Below, piece by piece: positions 1-7,821 of a stretch of DNA of 64,000 nt. This DNA is from Pollutimonas sp. M17 (lineage in GTDB: Bacteria; Pseudomonadota; Gammaproteobacteria; Burkholderiales; Burkholderiaceae_B). The position numbers and the translations under genes were made by a program. The stretch lies in the NCBI RefSeq assembly GCF_025836975.1, contig NZ_CP107548.1:434001-498000 (forward strand), in the 5' to 3' direction. The stretch's first letter is position 1. Every line of letters starts with the position of its first letter. The notes under the pieces were generated by a model. The model saw only the letters and a list, made by a program, of their open reading frames with translations, ran no database searches and was not told where the DNA came from.

Positions 1-2
1 CC

Positions 3-527
3 GTGTGCAAGAGCGTGAAGTTCGGCGTCATCGTCTACAACCGCAATGTGTGCAGGCTGACTCCCGATTCGCTGGCCATCCTGGCCGAGCGCTGTCCCAA
101 TCTGATCGGCTTCAAGGACGGCATCGGCGACATCGAACTGATGTCCTCCATCTTCCTGAAGATGGGCGACCGGTTCTCTTACCTGGGCGGGCTGCCGACG
201 GCGGAAGTGTATGCCGCCGCCTACAAGGCCTTGGGGACGCCCGTATACTCATCCGCCGTATTCAACTTCATACCGAAGACCGCCATGCAGTTCTACAACG
301 CGGTGGCGAACGACGACATGGCTACCCAGCATCGCCTGCTGCGCGAGTTCTTCATGCCTTACCTCAGGCTGCGCAACCGCTCGGCCGGCTATGCGGTCAG
401 CATCGTCAAGGCCGGCGCCAGCCTGGTGGGGCATTCCGCCGGGCCGGTGCGTCCGCCCCTGACGGACCTGAAACCCGCCGAACTCGAAGAGCTGAAAGCC
501 CTGATCGAGAAGCTGGGTCCCCAATAA
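3..527 (+). CDS. kdgD: 5-dehydro-4-deoxyglucarate dehydratase, C-terminal part (cut by window start)
   Basis: This is the C-terminal 174 residues of a DHDPS/NAL-superfamily aldolase-fold enzyme. The family decarboxylates and dehydrates 5-keto-4-deoxyglucarate to 2-ketoglutarate semialdehyde in glucarate/galactarate catabolism. The visible part keeps the YNR tyrosine (residue 12) and the Schiff-base lysine in GFKDGIGD (residue 38). The C-terminus matches the family, including a 'GPVRPPL' segment. The true start lies upstream of the window. The dehydratase gene gudD follows after 23 bases, so the two probably form one operon that runs consecutive steps from glucarate. The neighbour supports the glucarate assignment over other DHDPS-like lyases. 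Confidence 0.9.
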   Translation: MCKSVKFGVIVYNRNVCRLTPDSLAILAERCPNLIGFKDGIGDIELMSSIFLKMGDRFSYLGGLPTAEVYAAAYKALGTPVYSSAVFNFIPKTAMQFYNAVANDDMATQHRLLREFFMPYLRLRNRSAGYAVSIVKAGASLVGHSAGPVRPPLTDLKPAELEELKALIEKLGPQ

Positions 528-550
528 TCACATACTCAAGCCGGTAAATC

Positions 551-1885
551 ATGATGTCCGCATCCACACCCGTCGTCACCGCATTGCGCGTCATTCCCGT
601 CGCGGGGCATGACGGCATGCTGCTCAATCTCAGCGGCGCGCACGCGCCTTTCTTCACCCGGAACCTGGTCATCGTTACGGACAGCAGCGGGCATACCGGC
701 GTCGGTGAGGTCCCGGGCGGGGAAAAGATCCGCAAGACGCTCGAGGACGCCGCCGCGCTGGCCGTGGGCCGTCCCATAGGCGCCTATAACGCCGTGCTGA
801 CCGCCATGCGCGAATACTTCGCCGATCGCGATAGCGGCGGGCGCGGCCAACAGACCTTCGACCTGCGCGTGGCCATCCACGCGGTCACGGCCGTGGAATC
901 GGCCATGCTGGACCTGCTGGGCCAGCACCTGGGCGTGCCCGTGGCCGCCTTGCTGGGCGAGGGCCAGCAGCGCGAGGCCGTGCAGATGCTGGGTTACCTG
1001 TTTTATGTGGGCGACCGGCGCAAGACCGACCTGCCTTACCGCAGCGAGCCGGATGCCGCCGACGACTGGACCCGGCTGCGCCACGAAGAGGCGCTGACGC
1101 CCGAGGCGATCGTGCGCCTGGCCGAGGCGGCGCAGGCGCGCTACGGGTTCCAGGACTTCAAGCTGAAAGGGGGCGTGTTGCGCGGCGAAGAGGAAGTGGA
1201 GGCCATCCGCGCGCTGCACGAACGCTTCCCGCAGGCGCGCTGCACGCTGGATCCGAACGGCGGCTGGCTGCTGAAGGATGCCGTGCGCCTTACCCGGGAC
1301 CTGCATGGCGTGCTGGCCTATGCCGAAGACCCTTGCGGCGCGGAAGGCGTTTTCTCGGGACGCGAGGTCATGGCCGAGTTTCGCCGCGCCACCGGCCTGC
1401 CCACCGCCACCAACATGGTGGCGACCGATTGGCGCGAGATGGCGCATGCGCTGTCGCTGCAATCGGTGGACATCCCGCTGGCCGACCCGCATTTCTGGAC
1501 CATGTCGGGCTCCGTCAGGGTCGCCCAAACCTGCCAGGCCTTCGGCCTGACCTGGGGCTCTCATTCCAACAATCACTTCGACGTGTCCCTGGCCATGTTC
1601 ACCCACGTCGGCGCCGCCGCGCCGGGGCGCGTGACCGCCATCGATACGCACTGGATCTGGCAGGATGGCCAGCGCCTGACCAAGGAGCCGCTGCAGATCG
1701 TGGACGGCTACGTTCAGGTGCCCAGGAAGCCCGGCCTGGGCGTGGAACTGGACATGGCCGAAGTCGAAAAGGCGCATCAACTCTATCTGCAGCACGGCCT
1801 GGGCGCTCGCGATGACGCCATCGCCATGCAGTATCTGGTGCCGGGCTGGACCTTCGATTCCAAGAGGCCTTGCCTGGTGCGCTAG
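551..1885 (+). CDS. gudD: glucarate dehydratase
   Basis: A 444-residue enolase-superfamily enzyme that dehydrates D-glucarate (and usually L-idarate) to 5-keto-4-deoxyglucarate, the substrate of the kdgD product just upstream. The active-site set is complete: KLKGG with Lys204 and Lys206, metal ligands Asp234 (LDPNGGW), Glu259 (AED) and Asn288 (TNM), and the catalytic His338 in GSHSNNH. The length is normal for GudD. Two adjacent ATGs (551 and 554) could start it; neither has a strong ribosome binding site, which fits translation coupled to kdgD. A long terminator hairpin follows. The orientation is convergent with the next gene. Confidence 0.95.
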   Translation: MMSASTPVVTALRVIPVAGHDGMLLNLSGAHAPFFTRNLVIVTDSSGHTGVGEVPGGEKIRKTLEDAAALAVGRPIGAYNAVLTAMREYFADRDSGGRGQQTFDLRVAIHAVTAVESAMLDLLGQHLGVPVAALLGEGQQREAVQMLGYLFYVGDRRKTDLPYRSEPDAADDWTRLRHEEALTPEAIVRLAEAAQARYGFQDFKLKGGVLRGEEEVEAIRALHERFPQARCTLDPNGGWLLKDAVRLTRDLHGVLAYAEDPCGAEGVFSGREVMAEFRRATGLPTATNMVATDWREMAHALSLQSVDIPLADPHFWTMSGSVRVAQTCQAFGLTWGSHSNNHFDVSLAMFTHVGAAAPGRVTAIDTHWIWQDGQRLTKEPLQIVDGYVQVPRKPGLGVELDMAEVEKAHQLYLQHGLGARDDAIAMQYLVPGWTFDSKRPCLVR

Positions 1886-1913
1886 TGCAAGACGCCTGGG
1901 AGCCATGGATGAA

Positions 1914-1965
1914 CTGCGCTCCATCGCCCGGACGGCTTCCGGGCGGTGGGGCGCAGTCCCATTTT
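1914..1965 (+). terminator. gudD terminator, 19-bp stem
   Basis: Bases 1914-1932 pair with 1938-1956 over 19 positions, with two G-T wobbles, around the pentaloop CGGCT. An ATTTT run begins five bases after the stem. It lies between gudD and the convergent hydratase gene and should end kdgD-gudD transcripts. The T run is short and slightly displaced, so efficiency is uncertain. Confidence 0.7.
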
Positions 1966-1973
1966 GGAGGCTG

Positions 1974-2765
1974 CTATTCGCCCGTGAAGTTGGCCGGGCG
2001 TTTTTCGTTGAATGCGCGTACGCCTTCCAGGCGATCCTTCGTGGGGATCGTGCGATAGTAGGCTTCCAGCTCGAACCGATAACCGCTGGAAAGGTCGAGT
2101 TGGGTCGCCATGGTCAGTGACTTCTTGGCTTGCCTGATTGAAATCGGCGCGTTCTGCGCGATGCGTTTTGCGGTCGCCATTGTCTCGTTCAGCAACTGAT
2201 CGGGTGCGCATACCTTGTTGACGACACCCCAATCATAGGCTTCGCGCGCATTGAACGGCAGGCCGGTGAGGGTGATCTCTTTCGCGCGGCGTACCCCGCA
2301 AGCACGAGGCAGGTTCTGCGTGCCGCTGGCTCCGGGAATAATCCCCAGGGTGACTTCCGTCAAGGCGAATCGGGCGGTTTCAGCGGCGTAGGCGAAGTCC
2401 ACTGCCACCGCCAATTCACATCCCCCGCCGAACGCCGCGCCGTTGATGGCGGCGATGATGGGAACGGGGCAATCCTGGATGTGACGCATCAACTGCTCGG
2501 TCAGTGCGTGCTGGCGGCGCCATGCCTCGTCGCTCATTCCATGGCGCTCCTTCAAATCGCCCCCCGCGCAAAATATTTTCTCGCCGGCGCCTGTCATGAC
2601 CAGGCAACGAACCTGGGCGGGATCGACATACAGCTCTGAAAACAGATCGACCAGGTCGGTCAGCATCTGGGTGTTCAAGGCATTGCCGGACTGGGGGCGA
2701 TTGAGCACGACAGTCAGGACGTGATCCTGTTCGGTCAAGAGCAGGGTTTCATAGGTTTTATTCAT
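1974..2765 (-). CDS. enoyl-CoA hydratase/isomerase family protein
   Basis: A crotonase-fold protein of 263 residues from the ATG at 2765 (267 if TTG at 2777 is used). In the longer numbering the oxyanion hole is formed by CAGGDL (70-75) and the glycine triplet before Glu121. Both catalytic glutamates of true hydratases are present (Glu121 in GGGCE, Glu141 in TEVTLG), so water addition to a 2-enoyl-CoA is the likely reaction. It is divergent from a CoA-transferase/MaoC hydratase/lyase operon, and each direction has the same palindromic operator, so it probably serves the same pathway. The exact acyl-CoA substrate cannot be read from sequence. Confidence 0.85.
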   Translation of the reverse strand: MNKTYETLLLTEQDHVLTVVLNRPQSGNALNTQMLTDLVDLFSELYVDPAQVRCLVMTGAGEKIFCAGGDLKERHGMSDEAWRRQHALTEQLMRHIQDCPVPIIAAINGAAFGGGCELAVAVDFAYAAETARFALTEVTLGIIPGASGTQNLPRACGVRRAKEITLTGLPFNAREAYDWGVVNKVCAPDQLLNETMATAKRIAQNAPISIRQAKKSLTMATQLDLSSGYRFELEAYYRTIPTKDRLEGVRAFNEKRPANFTGE

Positions 2766-2874
2766 CGTTTCGTTCAAGCCTTTGAAGGTTGGTCAACTAT
2801 CTGAAGGAAGCGAGAGGCCGAGTGCAGGATCCGAACGTCTGCACCCGATGGCTACTGTGTTGTCAGGCTCCTCT

Positions 2875-2898
2875 CTTTTTCGTAGTGTATACACTAAG
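2875..2898. promoter_or_regulatory. GntR/FadR-type operator, copy 1 (AGTGTATACACT)
   Basis: A 12-bp perfect palindrome sits at 2884-2895 (14 bp with flanking T and A) inside a longer repeated block that begins CTTTTTCGT and ends AAG. The GTATAC core fits the FadR-subfamily GntR consensus. On the minus strand a TTGATC-17-TACACT promoter-like pair would place the palindrome over the -10 element of the enoyl-CoA hydratase gene. Confidence 0.55.
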
Positions 2899-3153
2899 GT
2901 CTACATGATCAACAGACGTTTCTCCTTTCAATGTCTGAAAAATAAAACCTGAAAATCTTGGACGGAGCTTAAGGTCATCCCAAACTGACCTTGGAGGTGC
3001 TTTTTTCAAATTTTCTAGTAATCGAAAATATGAATATTTATTAGTTTATTCATGGTCTTATGATGTCTAATAGGTTCCCTCGAGCTTGGCCGCTGTTTGC
3101 GCTGTCTGGTGGGTCATTCCATTTGGATCGATGTCCTGTTGCGAATTTTATTC

Positions 3154-3182
3154 TTGACAGCAAAGAAATATGTCTCTAATCT
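3154..3182 (+). promoter_or_regulatory. sigma70 promoter of the CoA-transferase operon
   Basis: A perfect -35 TTGACA (3154-3159), a 17-base spacer and -10 TAATCT (3177-3182) predict a start near 3189. The second AGTGTATACACT operator begins at 3192, directly at or just after the start site, a classic repressor position. The leader to the ATG at 3260 would be about 70 bases. Confidence 0.7.
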
Positions 3183-3206
3183 TTTTCGTAAAGTGTATAC
3201 ACTAAG
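3181..3206. promoter_or_regulatory. GntR/FadR-type operator, copy 2 (AGTGTATACACT)
   Basis: The palindrome at 3192-3203 repeats copy 1 exactly, with the same CTTTTTCGT lead-in (two extra A/T bases) and the same AAG tail, in the same orientation. The two palindrome centres are 308 bp apart. It covers the start region of the TTGACA/TAATCT promoter, so repression released by a pathway acyl-CoA or acid is the natural model. Confidence 0.6.
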
Positions 3207-3259
3207 CGTAAATCGAAAATTGTTCCGGCAATCTAAGCCAAACGGAGTTGGAGAGGCAT

Positions 3260-4471
3260 ATGCAGTGTTCGTCGAAGAACGGCGACAGTCATTTACCCCT
3301 GAAGGGAATAAGGGTCGTCACCTTGGAGCATGCCCTGGCAGGCCCATTGTGTACCCGGCATCTGGCCGATCTCGGGGCCGAAGTCATAAAAATCGAACGG
3401 CCCGGGGAAGGAGATTTTTCCCGAGGGTATGACGACCATGTCCATGGACAGTCGAATTATTTCGTGTGGCTGAACCGGGGAAAGCGCAGTTTGTCCATCG
3501 ACATAAAGCATGAGCGGTCGGGCGCCATCCTCAGGCGGCTCATGCGGTCGGCGGATGTCATGGTGCAGAATCTGGCGCCGGGGGCGACCAAACGCATCGG
3601 GCTGGATTATGAAACCCTGAGCCAGGAAAACCCCAGGCTGATCGTCGCCGATATTTCCGGGTACGGAGAAGGCGGCTCCTACGTCAATAAAAAAGCATAC
3701 GACATGCTGATCCAGGCCGAAGCAGGCGTAATCAGCATCAACGGCAGCGAAGATGTGCCGGCGCGAATGGGTTTGTCCATCGTGGACCTTGCAACGGGGC
3801 TTTATACGCACACTGCAGTGCTGGCCGCACTGGTTCGCCGAGGACAAACGGGGCAGGGGGCCAATGTAAAGGTTGCAATGCTGGATGCCATTGCGGAATG
3901 GATGACCTATCCCATGTATCGCTATGCCTATCAGGGTGGCATGGTTCCGCGCCTGGCCATGAACAATCCCAACATTGCGCCGTATGGCGCCCATGCCACG
4001 AAAGACGGCAGCGTCATCTTCAGCATTCAGAACGAGCGGGAATGGCGCTCGTTCTGTGCCGGCGTCATGGGGACCCCGGAGCTGGCGACCAACGAGAAAT
4101 ACGAAAGCAACAGCGTGCGCATCAAGAACGCCAAAGCGCTTACTCGGTGCATCGAACAACATTTCTCCAGCCTGTCCACGACGGAGGCGATTCGTTTGCT
4201 GGATAAGGCCGGCATTGCAAACGGCAGGCTGAATACGGCCAAGGAGTTGTGGGAACACACCCAACTGGCCGAGCGTGACCGGTGGCGGGATGTCCGCATC
4301 CCCGGAGGCAATACCATCCGGGCCCTGTTGCCGCCGATGACGTTCACGGATTTCGAATATGAAATGGGCTCGGTGCCCGCTTTAGGCGAGCATACAGCCG
4401 AAATTCTTTCATGCCTGGACTTCACGCCCAGTGAAATCCAGGAGTTCTATGAGCAGGACGCGGTGGCGTAG
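3260..4471 (+). CDS. family III CoA-transferase (CaiB/BaiF/Frc)
   Basis: A 403-residue formyl-CoA-transferase-like enzyme that would move CoA from a donor thioester to a carboxylic acid. The ATG at 3260 is chosen because GGAG at 3250-3253 stands six bases before it; an upstream TTG at 3248 has no room for a site. The family signatures 'LAGPLCTRHLADLGAEVIKIE' (in part) and the catalytic Asp148 in KKAYDML are present. The gene order CoA-transferase, MaoC hydratase, HMG-CoA-lyase-like enzyme matches the logic of itaconate or mesaconate degradation (activate, hydrate, cleave), but the substrate is inferred. Confidence 0.85.
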   Translation: MQCSSKNGDSHLPLKGIRVVTLEHALAGPLCTRHLADLGAEVIKIERPGEGDFSRGYDDHVHGQSNYFVWLNRGKRSLSIDIKHERSGAILRRLMRSADVMVQNLAPGATKRIGLDYETLSQENPRLIVADISGYGEGGSYVNKKAYDMLIQAEAGVISINGSEDVPARMGLSIVDLATGLYTHTAVLAALVRRGQTGQGANVKVAMLDAIAEWMTYPMYRYAYQGGMVPRLAMNNPNIAPYGAHATKDGSVIFSIQNEREWRSFCAGVMGTPELATNEKYESNSVRIKNAKALTRCIEQHFSSLSTTEAIRLLDKAGIANGRLNTAKELWEHTQLAERDRWRDVRIPGGNTIRALLPPMTFTDFEYEMGSVPALGEHTAEILSCLDFTPSEIQEFYEQDAVA

Positions 4472-4522
4472 CCCAGGCGCAGCCACCCGGAGTTCAGCAA
4501 CTTAATCACCAAAAGGAATGAA

Positions 4523-5026
4523 ATGGTCAAGAAGGCAAGTTGGAAAGGGCGTTTTTTTGAAGATTTTGAAGTGGGCGACGTTTACCGCCATCCCTTGGGG
4601 CGAACCATACTGTCCGCGGACAACACATGGTTCACACTGCTGACTCAGGCACCTGCACCCATACATTACGATCATCATTACGCCAGCCAGACCGAGTGGA
4701 AGAAGCCCATCGTGAATTCCACGTTCGTGCTGGCGCTGGTCACCGGACAGAGCGTCACCGACCTGTCGCAGAATGTATTCGCGAATCTGGGCTGGGACAA
4801 GGTCGTGATGCCCAAGCCGGTATTCGAGGGCGACACCATTTACTCGCAGTCGGAAGTCCTTGAACTGCGCGATTCAAACTCTCGTCCCAACATCGGCATT
4901 CTCAAGGTCAGGACGATCGGTTTCAACCAGGACGGCGTGGAAGTGATCAGTTTCTTCCGGACCATGATGATCTTCCGGGAAGGGCAAGGCCCCGAAATCC
5001 CGACCCCCAAAGTGAAAAACAGCTAA
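4523..5026 (+). CDS. MaoC-family hydratase (itaconyl/mesaconyl-CoA hydratase-like)
   Basis: A single hot-dog-fold domain of 167 residues. It has the opening 'FFEDFEVGDVYRHPLGRT' typical of MaoC proteins from C4/C5 methyl-branched acyl-CoA pathways. The Asp33/His48 pair (SADNTW...PIHYD) corresponds to the hydratase catalytic dyad. It is placed between the CoA-transferase and a Bug receptor in one plus-strand operon. It probably hydrates an unsaturated dicarboxylyl-CoA to the 3-hydroxy-3-methyl form that the downstream lyase could cleave. Family membership is clear; the substrate is an inference from context. Confidence 0.8.
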   Translation: MVKKASWKGRFFEDFEVGDVYRHPLGRTILSADNTWFTLLTQAPAPIHYDHHYASQTEWKKPIVNSTFVLALVTGQSVTDLSQNVFANLGWDKVVMPKPVFEGDTIYSQSEVLELRDSNSRPNIGILKVRTIGFNQDGVEVISFFRTMMIFREGQGPEIPTPKVKNS

Positions 5027-5104
5027 GCGGTACAAAACCGCAAAGCATCCAATGGCGCGGCCAGGGTGGCCGCGCACGACATCACCCGAGACGAGGAGAC
5101 AAAA

Positions 5105-6070
5105 ATGTCGAAATTACTGAGCAAGTGCCTGGCACTTTTCATTGCTGTAGGATTGCCCGCGGCCGCCTTGGCTGAAACCTATCCCGATAAGCCGATACGG
5201 ATGATCATTGCCAATGCGGTGGGCGGCGGCACCGACTCATCAGGCCGCATCATCGCCCAGCAATTGGCCAAGTCGATGGGCCAGTCCGTGGTCGTGGAAA
5301 ACTATGCGGGAGCCGGCGGGGTGATCGGCGGAAACATCGCGGCCAAGGCCGCGCCCAACGGATACAACGTATTCTATGATTCGGCCTCGTTTGCGGTGAA
5401 TCCGGCCATCCGCAAGCTGCCGTACGACCCCGAAAAAGACTTCGTTCCACTGTCCCTGTCCATCAGCCAGCCGAATATCCTGGTGGTGGCGATGGACTCG
5501 CCCTACAAGACGTTTGCCGACTTCCTGGAAGCCGCGAAAAAACAACCGGGCGCCCTGACGTTCGGCTCGGCAGGGGTCGGAACGGGCCAGCACATGACGG
5601 GCGAACTCTTCAAGAACGTTGCTCAGGTGGACATGCTGCACGTGCCCTACAAGGGTGGCGCGGCCGTGTACAACGACTTGATCGCAGGCCGGATCACCTG
5701 CTACTGGGGCAATGCAGGGTCGGGCATGCCTTTCATCAAGGGCAAACGAGTGCGTCCGTTGGCCGTCACCTCTTCCGAACGCCATCCCTCCCTGCCCGAC
5801 GTGCCCACCATGAAAGAACTGGGCTACAAAGACTTCGAGGTACTGGAGTGGGCCGGCGCCTATGTTCCCGCGGGAACGCCCGATGCCATCGTGCAACGGC
5901 TGTCGAAAGAGTTCCAGATGGCTGTCCATGAGCCTGCCGTCAAGGAAAGCCTGGAAAAAATGGGTGTTTTCGCACTGGGAACGCCACAGGAGGATTTCAA
6001 GAAGTTCCTGGCAGCCGACTTCAAGCGCTGGAAGGAAGTGGCCGACAAGAACCACATCAAGGTGGACTAG
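5105..6070 (+). CDS. Bug-family periplasmic solute receptor (TctC-like)
   Basis: A 321-residue extracytoplasmic receptor of the tripartite tricarboxylate family. It starts at ATG 5105 with AGGAG six bases upstream. A signal peptide of about 23 residues ends ALA before ETYPDKPIR, the usual mature start of Bug proteins. The ligand-loop motifs 'GGGTDSSGR' and 'YAGAGGVIGG' are present. No TctA/TctB membrane partners lie nearby, as is common for Bug genes in Alcaligenaceae. Its place within the CoA-transferase/hydratase/lyase operon suggests it captures the carboxylic acid that the operon degrades. Confidence 0.9.
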   Translation: MSKLLSKCLALFIAVGLPAAALAETYPDKPIRMIIANAVGGGTDSSGRIIAQQLAKSMGQSVVVENYAGAGGVIGGNIAAKAAPNGYNVFYDSASFAVNPAIRKLPYDPEKDFVPLSLSISQPNILVVAMDSPYKTFADFLEAAKKQPGALTFGSAGVGTGQHMTGELFKNVAQVDMLHVPYKGGAAVYNDLIAGRITCYWGNAGSGMPFIKGKRVRPLAVTSSERHPSLPDVPTMKELGYKDFEVLEWAGAYVPAGTPDAIVQRLSKEFQMAVHEPAVKESLEKMGVFALGTPQEDFKKFLAADFKRWKEVADKNHIKVD

Positions 6071-6127
6071 TCCGTCGGGTCGAGCAGGGCATGCCCGGAG
6101 AACAGCGGTCTTGCAAGCCGCTGTGAA

Positions 6128-6155
6128 TATTGGGGAGGCCGCAGCCTCCCCAATA
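6128..6155. other. intercistronic hairpin after the Bug gene
   Basis: A perfect 12-bp stem (6128-6139 with 6144-6155) with loop CGCA lies between the Bug receptor and the lyase gene. There is no T run after it, so it is probably not a terminator. It may protect the 3' end of receptor mRNA and raise its level over the downstream enzyme. Confidence 0.5.
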
Positions 6156-6198
6156 GGCGTATCTGGCTGGAAAAAACAAAGAATCGGGAAGTTGAAAA

Positions 6199-7116
6199 AT
6201 GAGCGAGCATGTAGAGATATGTGAAGTGGGCCCGCGCGATGGCCTGCAAATGGTCAAGGATGTCGTGCCGACCGAGACGAAACTGAAATGGATCAACCAG
6301 CTTCTGGATGCCGGCTTGCCGGAAGTGGAGGCCGGAAGCTTCGTTCCTCCCAGGCTGGTGCCGCAAATGGCCGATACCGACACCGTCATCCGGAGCTTGC
6401 TGCGCGCCGGTCGATCCGGCGTGGCGGCGCTTGTGCCCAATCTGAAAGGCGCCCAATTCGCCTACGAGGCGGGCGCAGAGGTCGTCATCATTCCTGTTTC
6501 CGTCAGCGACAGCCACAGCATGGCCAATACGCGTAAAACGACGCTCGACCAGGTCAAGGAAGTGGGCGCCATCGTCGACTGGGTCAAGTCGCAGCCGCGC
6601 GCCATGCGCGTGGATGTCGGATGCGCCACCGCGTTTGGCTGTTCAATGGAAGGCGGAGTGTCGCAGAAAAAAGTGGTTCAGACGGCGTATGGCTTGGCCC
6701 AGGCAGGGGCCGACAGGGTCGTCCTGGCCGATACGGTGGGGTATGCCAATCCCGCCCTGGTCCGCTCAACGATACGCGCAGTGCGTCAGGAGATCGGCCA
6801 GGTACTGTATAAGCTGCATCTGCACGATACCTTGGGCATGGGCCTGGCCAATGCGCTGGCAGGGCTCGACGAAGGCATACGCTGCTTCGATGCCTCGCTG
6901 GCCGGCTTGGGCGGTTGCCCGTTTGCCCCCGGGGCGACAGGCAACATCGTTACCGAGGACCTGGTGTACATGGTTGAAAGCATGGGGATGACGACAGGAA
7001 TCTCATTGGACGCGCTGTTCGAGGCGCGCAAGACACTGGCGTCGGCGTTGCCCAATGAGCCTTTGCACGGCAATGTCTATTTGGCGGGAGCGCCCCGCAT
7101 CACGCCACTGCCCTGA
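6199..7116 (+). CDS. hydroxymethylglutaryl-CoA lyase-like enzyme
   Basis: A 305-residue HMGL/DRE-TIM metallolyase. The catalytic set is complete: Arg13-Asp14 in GPRDGLQ, Glu45, the metal histidines His207 and His209 in HLHDT, and Cys240 in GGCPFAPGATGN. Such enzymes cleave 3-hydroxy-3-methylacyl-CoAs such as HMG-CoA (leucine pathway) or citramalyl-CoA. No leucine-degradation partners (liuABC) are adjacent. The operon holds a CoA-transferase and a MaoC hydratase instead, so a citramalyl-CoA-like substrate is as likely as HMG-CoA. The ATG at 6199 has only a weak GGGAAG site. It is the last gene of the operon. Confidence 0.85.
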   Translation: MSEHVEICEVGPRDGLQMVKDVVPTETKLKWINQLLDAGLPEVEAGSFVPPRLVPQMADTDTVIRSLLRAGRSGVAALVPNLKGAQFAYEAGAEVVIIPVSVSDSHSMANTRKTTLDQVKEVGAIVDWVKSQPRAMRVDVGCATAFGCSMEGGVSQKKVVQTAYGLAQAGADRVVLADTVGYANPALVRSTIRAVRQEIGQVLYKLHLHDTLGMGLANALAGLDEGIRCFDASLAGLGGCPFAPGATGNIVTEDLVYMVESMGMTTGISLDALFEARKTLASALPNEPLHGNVYLAGAPRITPLP

Positions 7117-7125
7117 TGGTGTAAG

Positions 7126-7170
7126 AAAAAAGCCCTGCGGCCTCCAGGTTTCACCGGAGGCCGCAGGGCT
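7126..7170 (-). terminator. terminator of the minus-strand operon, 15-bp stem
   Basis: Bases 7131-7145 pair perfectly with 7156-7170, and the stem extends three more pairs after a bulged A. Read on the minus strand, six T residues follow directly (complement of 7126-7131). It should end the long minus-strand operon whose last gene stops at 7193. The hairpin also faces the plus-strand lyase gene but lacks a T run in that direction. Confidence 0.85.
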
Positions 7171-7192
7171 CGCGCATGGCGCGCGTGCTGGA

Positions 7193-7786
7193 TCAGTAGG
7201 CGGCGTAGCTGTTCACGAGATCCAGGGCCTGGATGCAATCGCCGAAGGCTGCCGCGTCGAATTGGGTGGATGTGTCGCTGCTGGCCTCGACCATGCCCAG
7301 GAAGTCGATACCCGATTCCGCTTCCTGTGCGAACACGCGGACTTGCAATGTCTCGGGACGCTTTTCGAAGCTGCTGCGCATCCCGGCCACAATCATGGAG
7401 CCGGCCGACTCCGGTAGCCCGCGGAACCTGAGCAGCAGAATGCGGGGTGCGCGGCGTGTAATGAGGTTCCCTGGAAACACCTGCGCCCCTGCGGAACGAT
7501 ACACCTGCACGCGGCTGGTCACGCGCTTGGTCCAGGGGCTGGCATTGTCGAACGAGACGCGCAGGTAGTCGGGTGAGCTTAGAACATCGGTATTCTCGAC
7601 GTCATAGATCGCCATATATTTGGGTGCGCCCGAGATGCAGACGTAGCGGATCCCGGTTTCAAATCCCGGTACGGCCAGTCGTTCGGGAATATGTTCTGTG
7701 TCATACCACGCATTGAACTCGTCTTCCAGCGTGGGCGGCGACTGCATCAAAACCAGAAGCAGGCCCTTTTTATCTGTATGGCTCAA
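7193..7786 (-). CDS. dimeric alpha/beta-barrel protein (EthD/DUF4286-like), TTG start
   Basis: About 197 residues. I do not know a specific function. The N-terminal half carries 'FNAWYDTEHIPERL', a signature of small dimeric alpha/beta-barrel proteins found beside ring-cleaving and acyl-CoA enzymes. The second half has similar strand-helix spacing, so the protein may be a tandem duplication. The start is taken as TTG at 7786-7784: AAGGAG lies six bases upstream and the barrel begins just after it. An in-frame TTG at 7825 has no site and overlaps the hydrolase gene. It is the last gene of a minus-strand operon and is followed by a strong terminator. Confidence 0.65.
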   Translation of the reverse strand: MSHTDKKGLLLVLMQSPPTLEDEFNAWYDTEHIPERLAVPGFETGIRYVCISGAPKYMAIYDVENTDVLSSPDYLRVSFDNASPWTKRVTSRVQVYRSAGAQVFPGNLITRRAPRILLLRFRGLPESAGSMIVAGMRSSFEKRPETLQVRVFAQEAESGIDFLGMVEASSDTSTQFDAAAFGDCIQALDLVNSYAAY

Positions 7787-7821
7787 GAGAATCTCCTTTG
7801 CATGGTGGGTTCCTGGACGGT

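Larger units (their letters stand above)
2766..3259. promoter_or_regulatory. AT-rich divergent control region
   Basis: This 494-base gap between the divergent enoyl-CoA hydratase and CoA-transferase genes is clearly richer in A+T than the flanking coding DNA and has no credible gene. It holds two copies of the palindrome AGTGTATACACT, a good sigma70 promoter reading right, and an inverted repeat AAGGTCA-N8-TGACCTT at 2971-2992 followed by a T run at 3001-3006. That repeat could be a leader terminator or another protein site. Confidence 0.6.

Noticed and set aside
536-1924. A 462-codon open frame on the minus strand opposite gudD.
   Set aside because: It is a high-GC antisense shadow: the peptide is rich in His, Arg, Gly and Gln, has no family pattern, and gudD on the other strand is certain.
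2766-3259. A genomic-island or phage attachment site, because of the direct repeat CTTTTTCGT...AAG.
   Set aside because: Each copy centres on a perfect palindrome next to a promoter, which fits operators; no integrase or tRNA is near and the interval holds no cargo.
3293-4264. A 323-codon minus-strand frame opposite the first CoA-transferase.
   Set aside because: Antisense shadow of a well-supported gene, with no ribosome binding site or recognisable domain.
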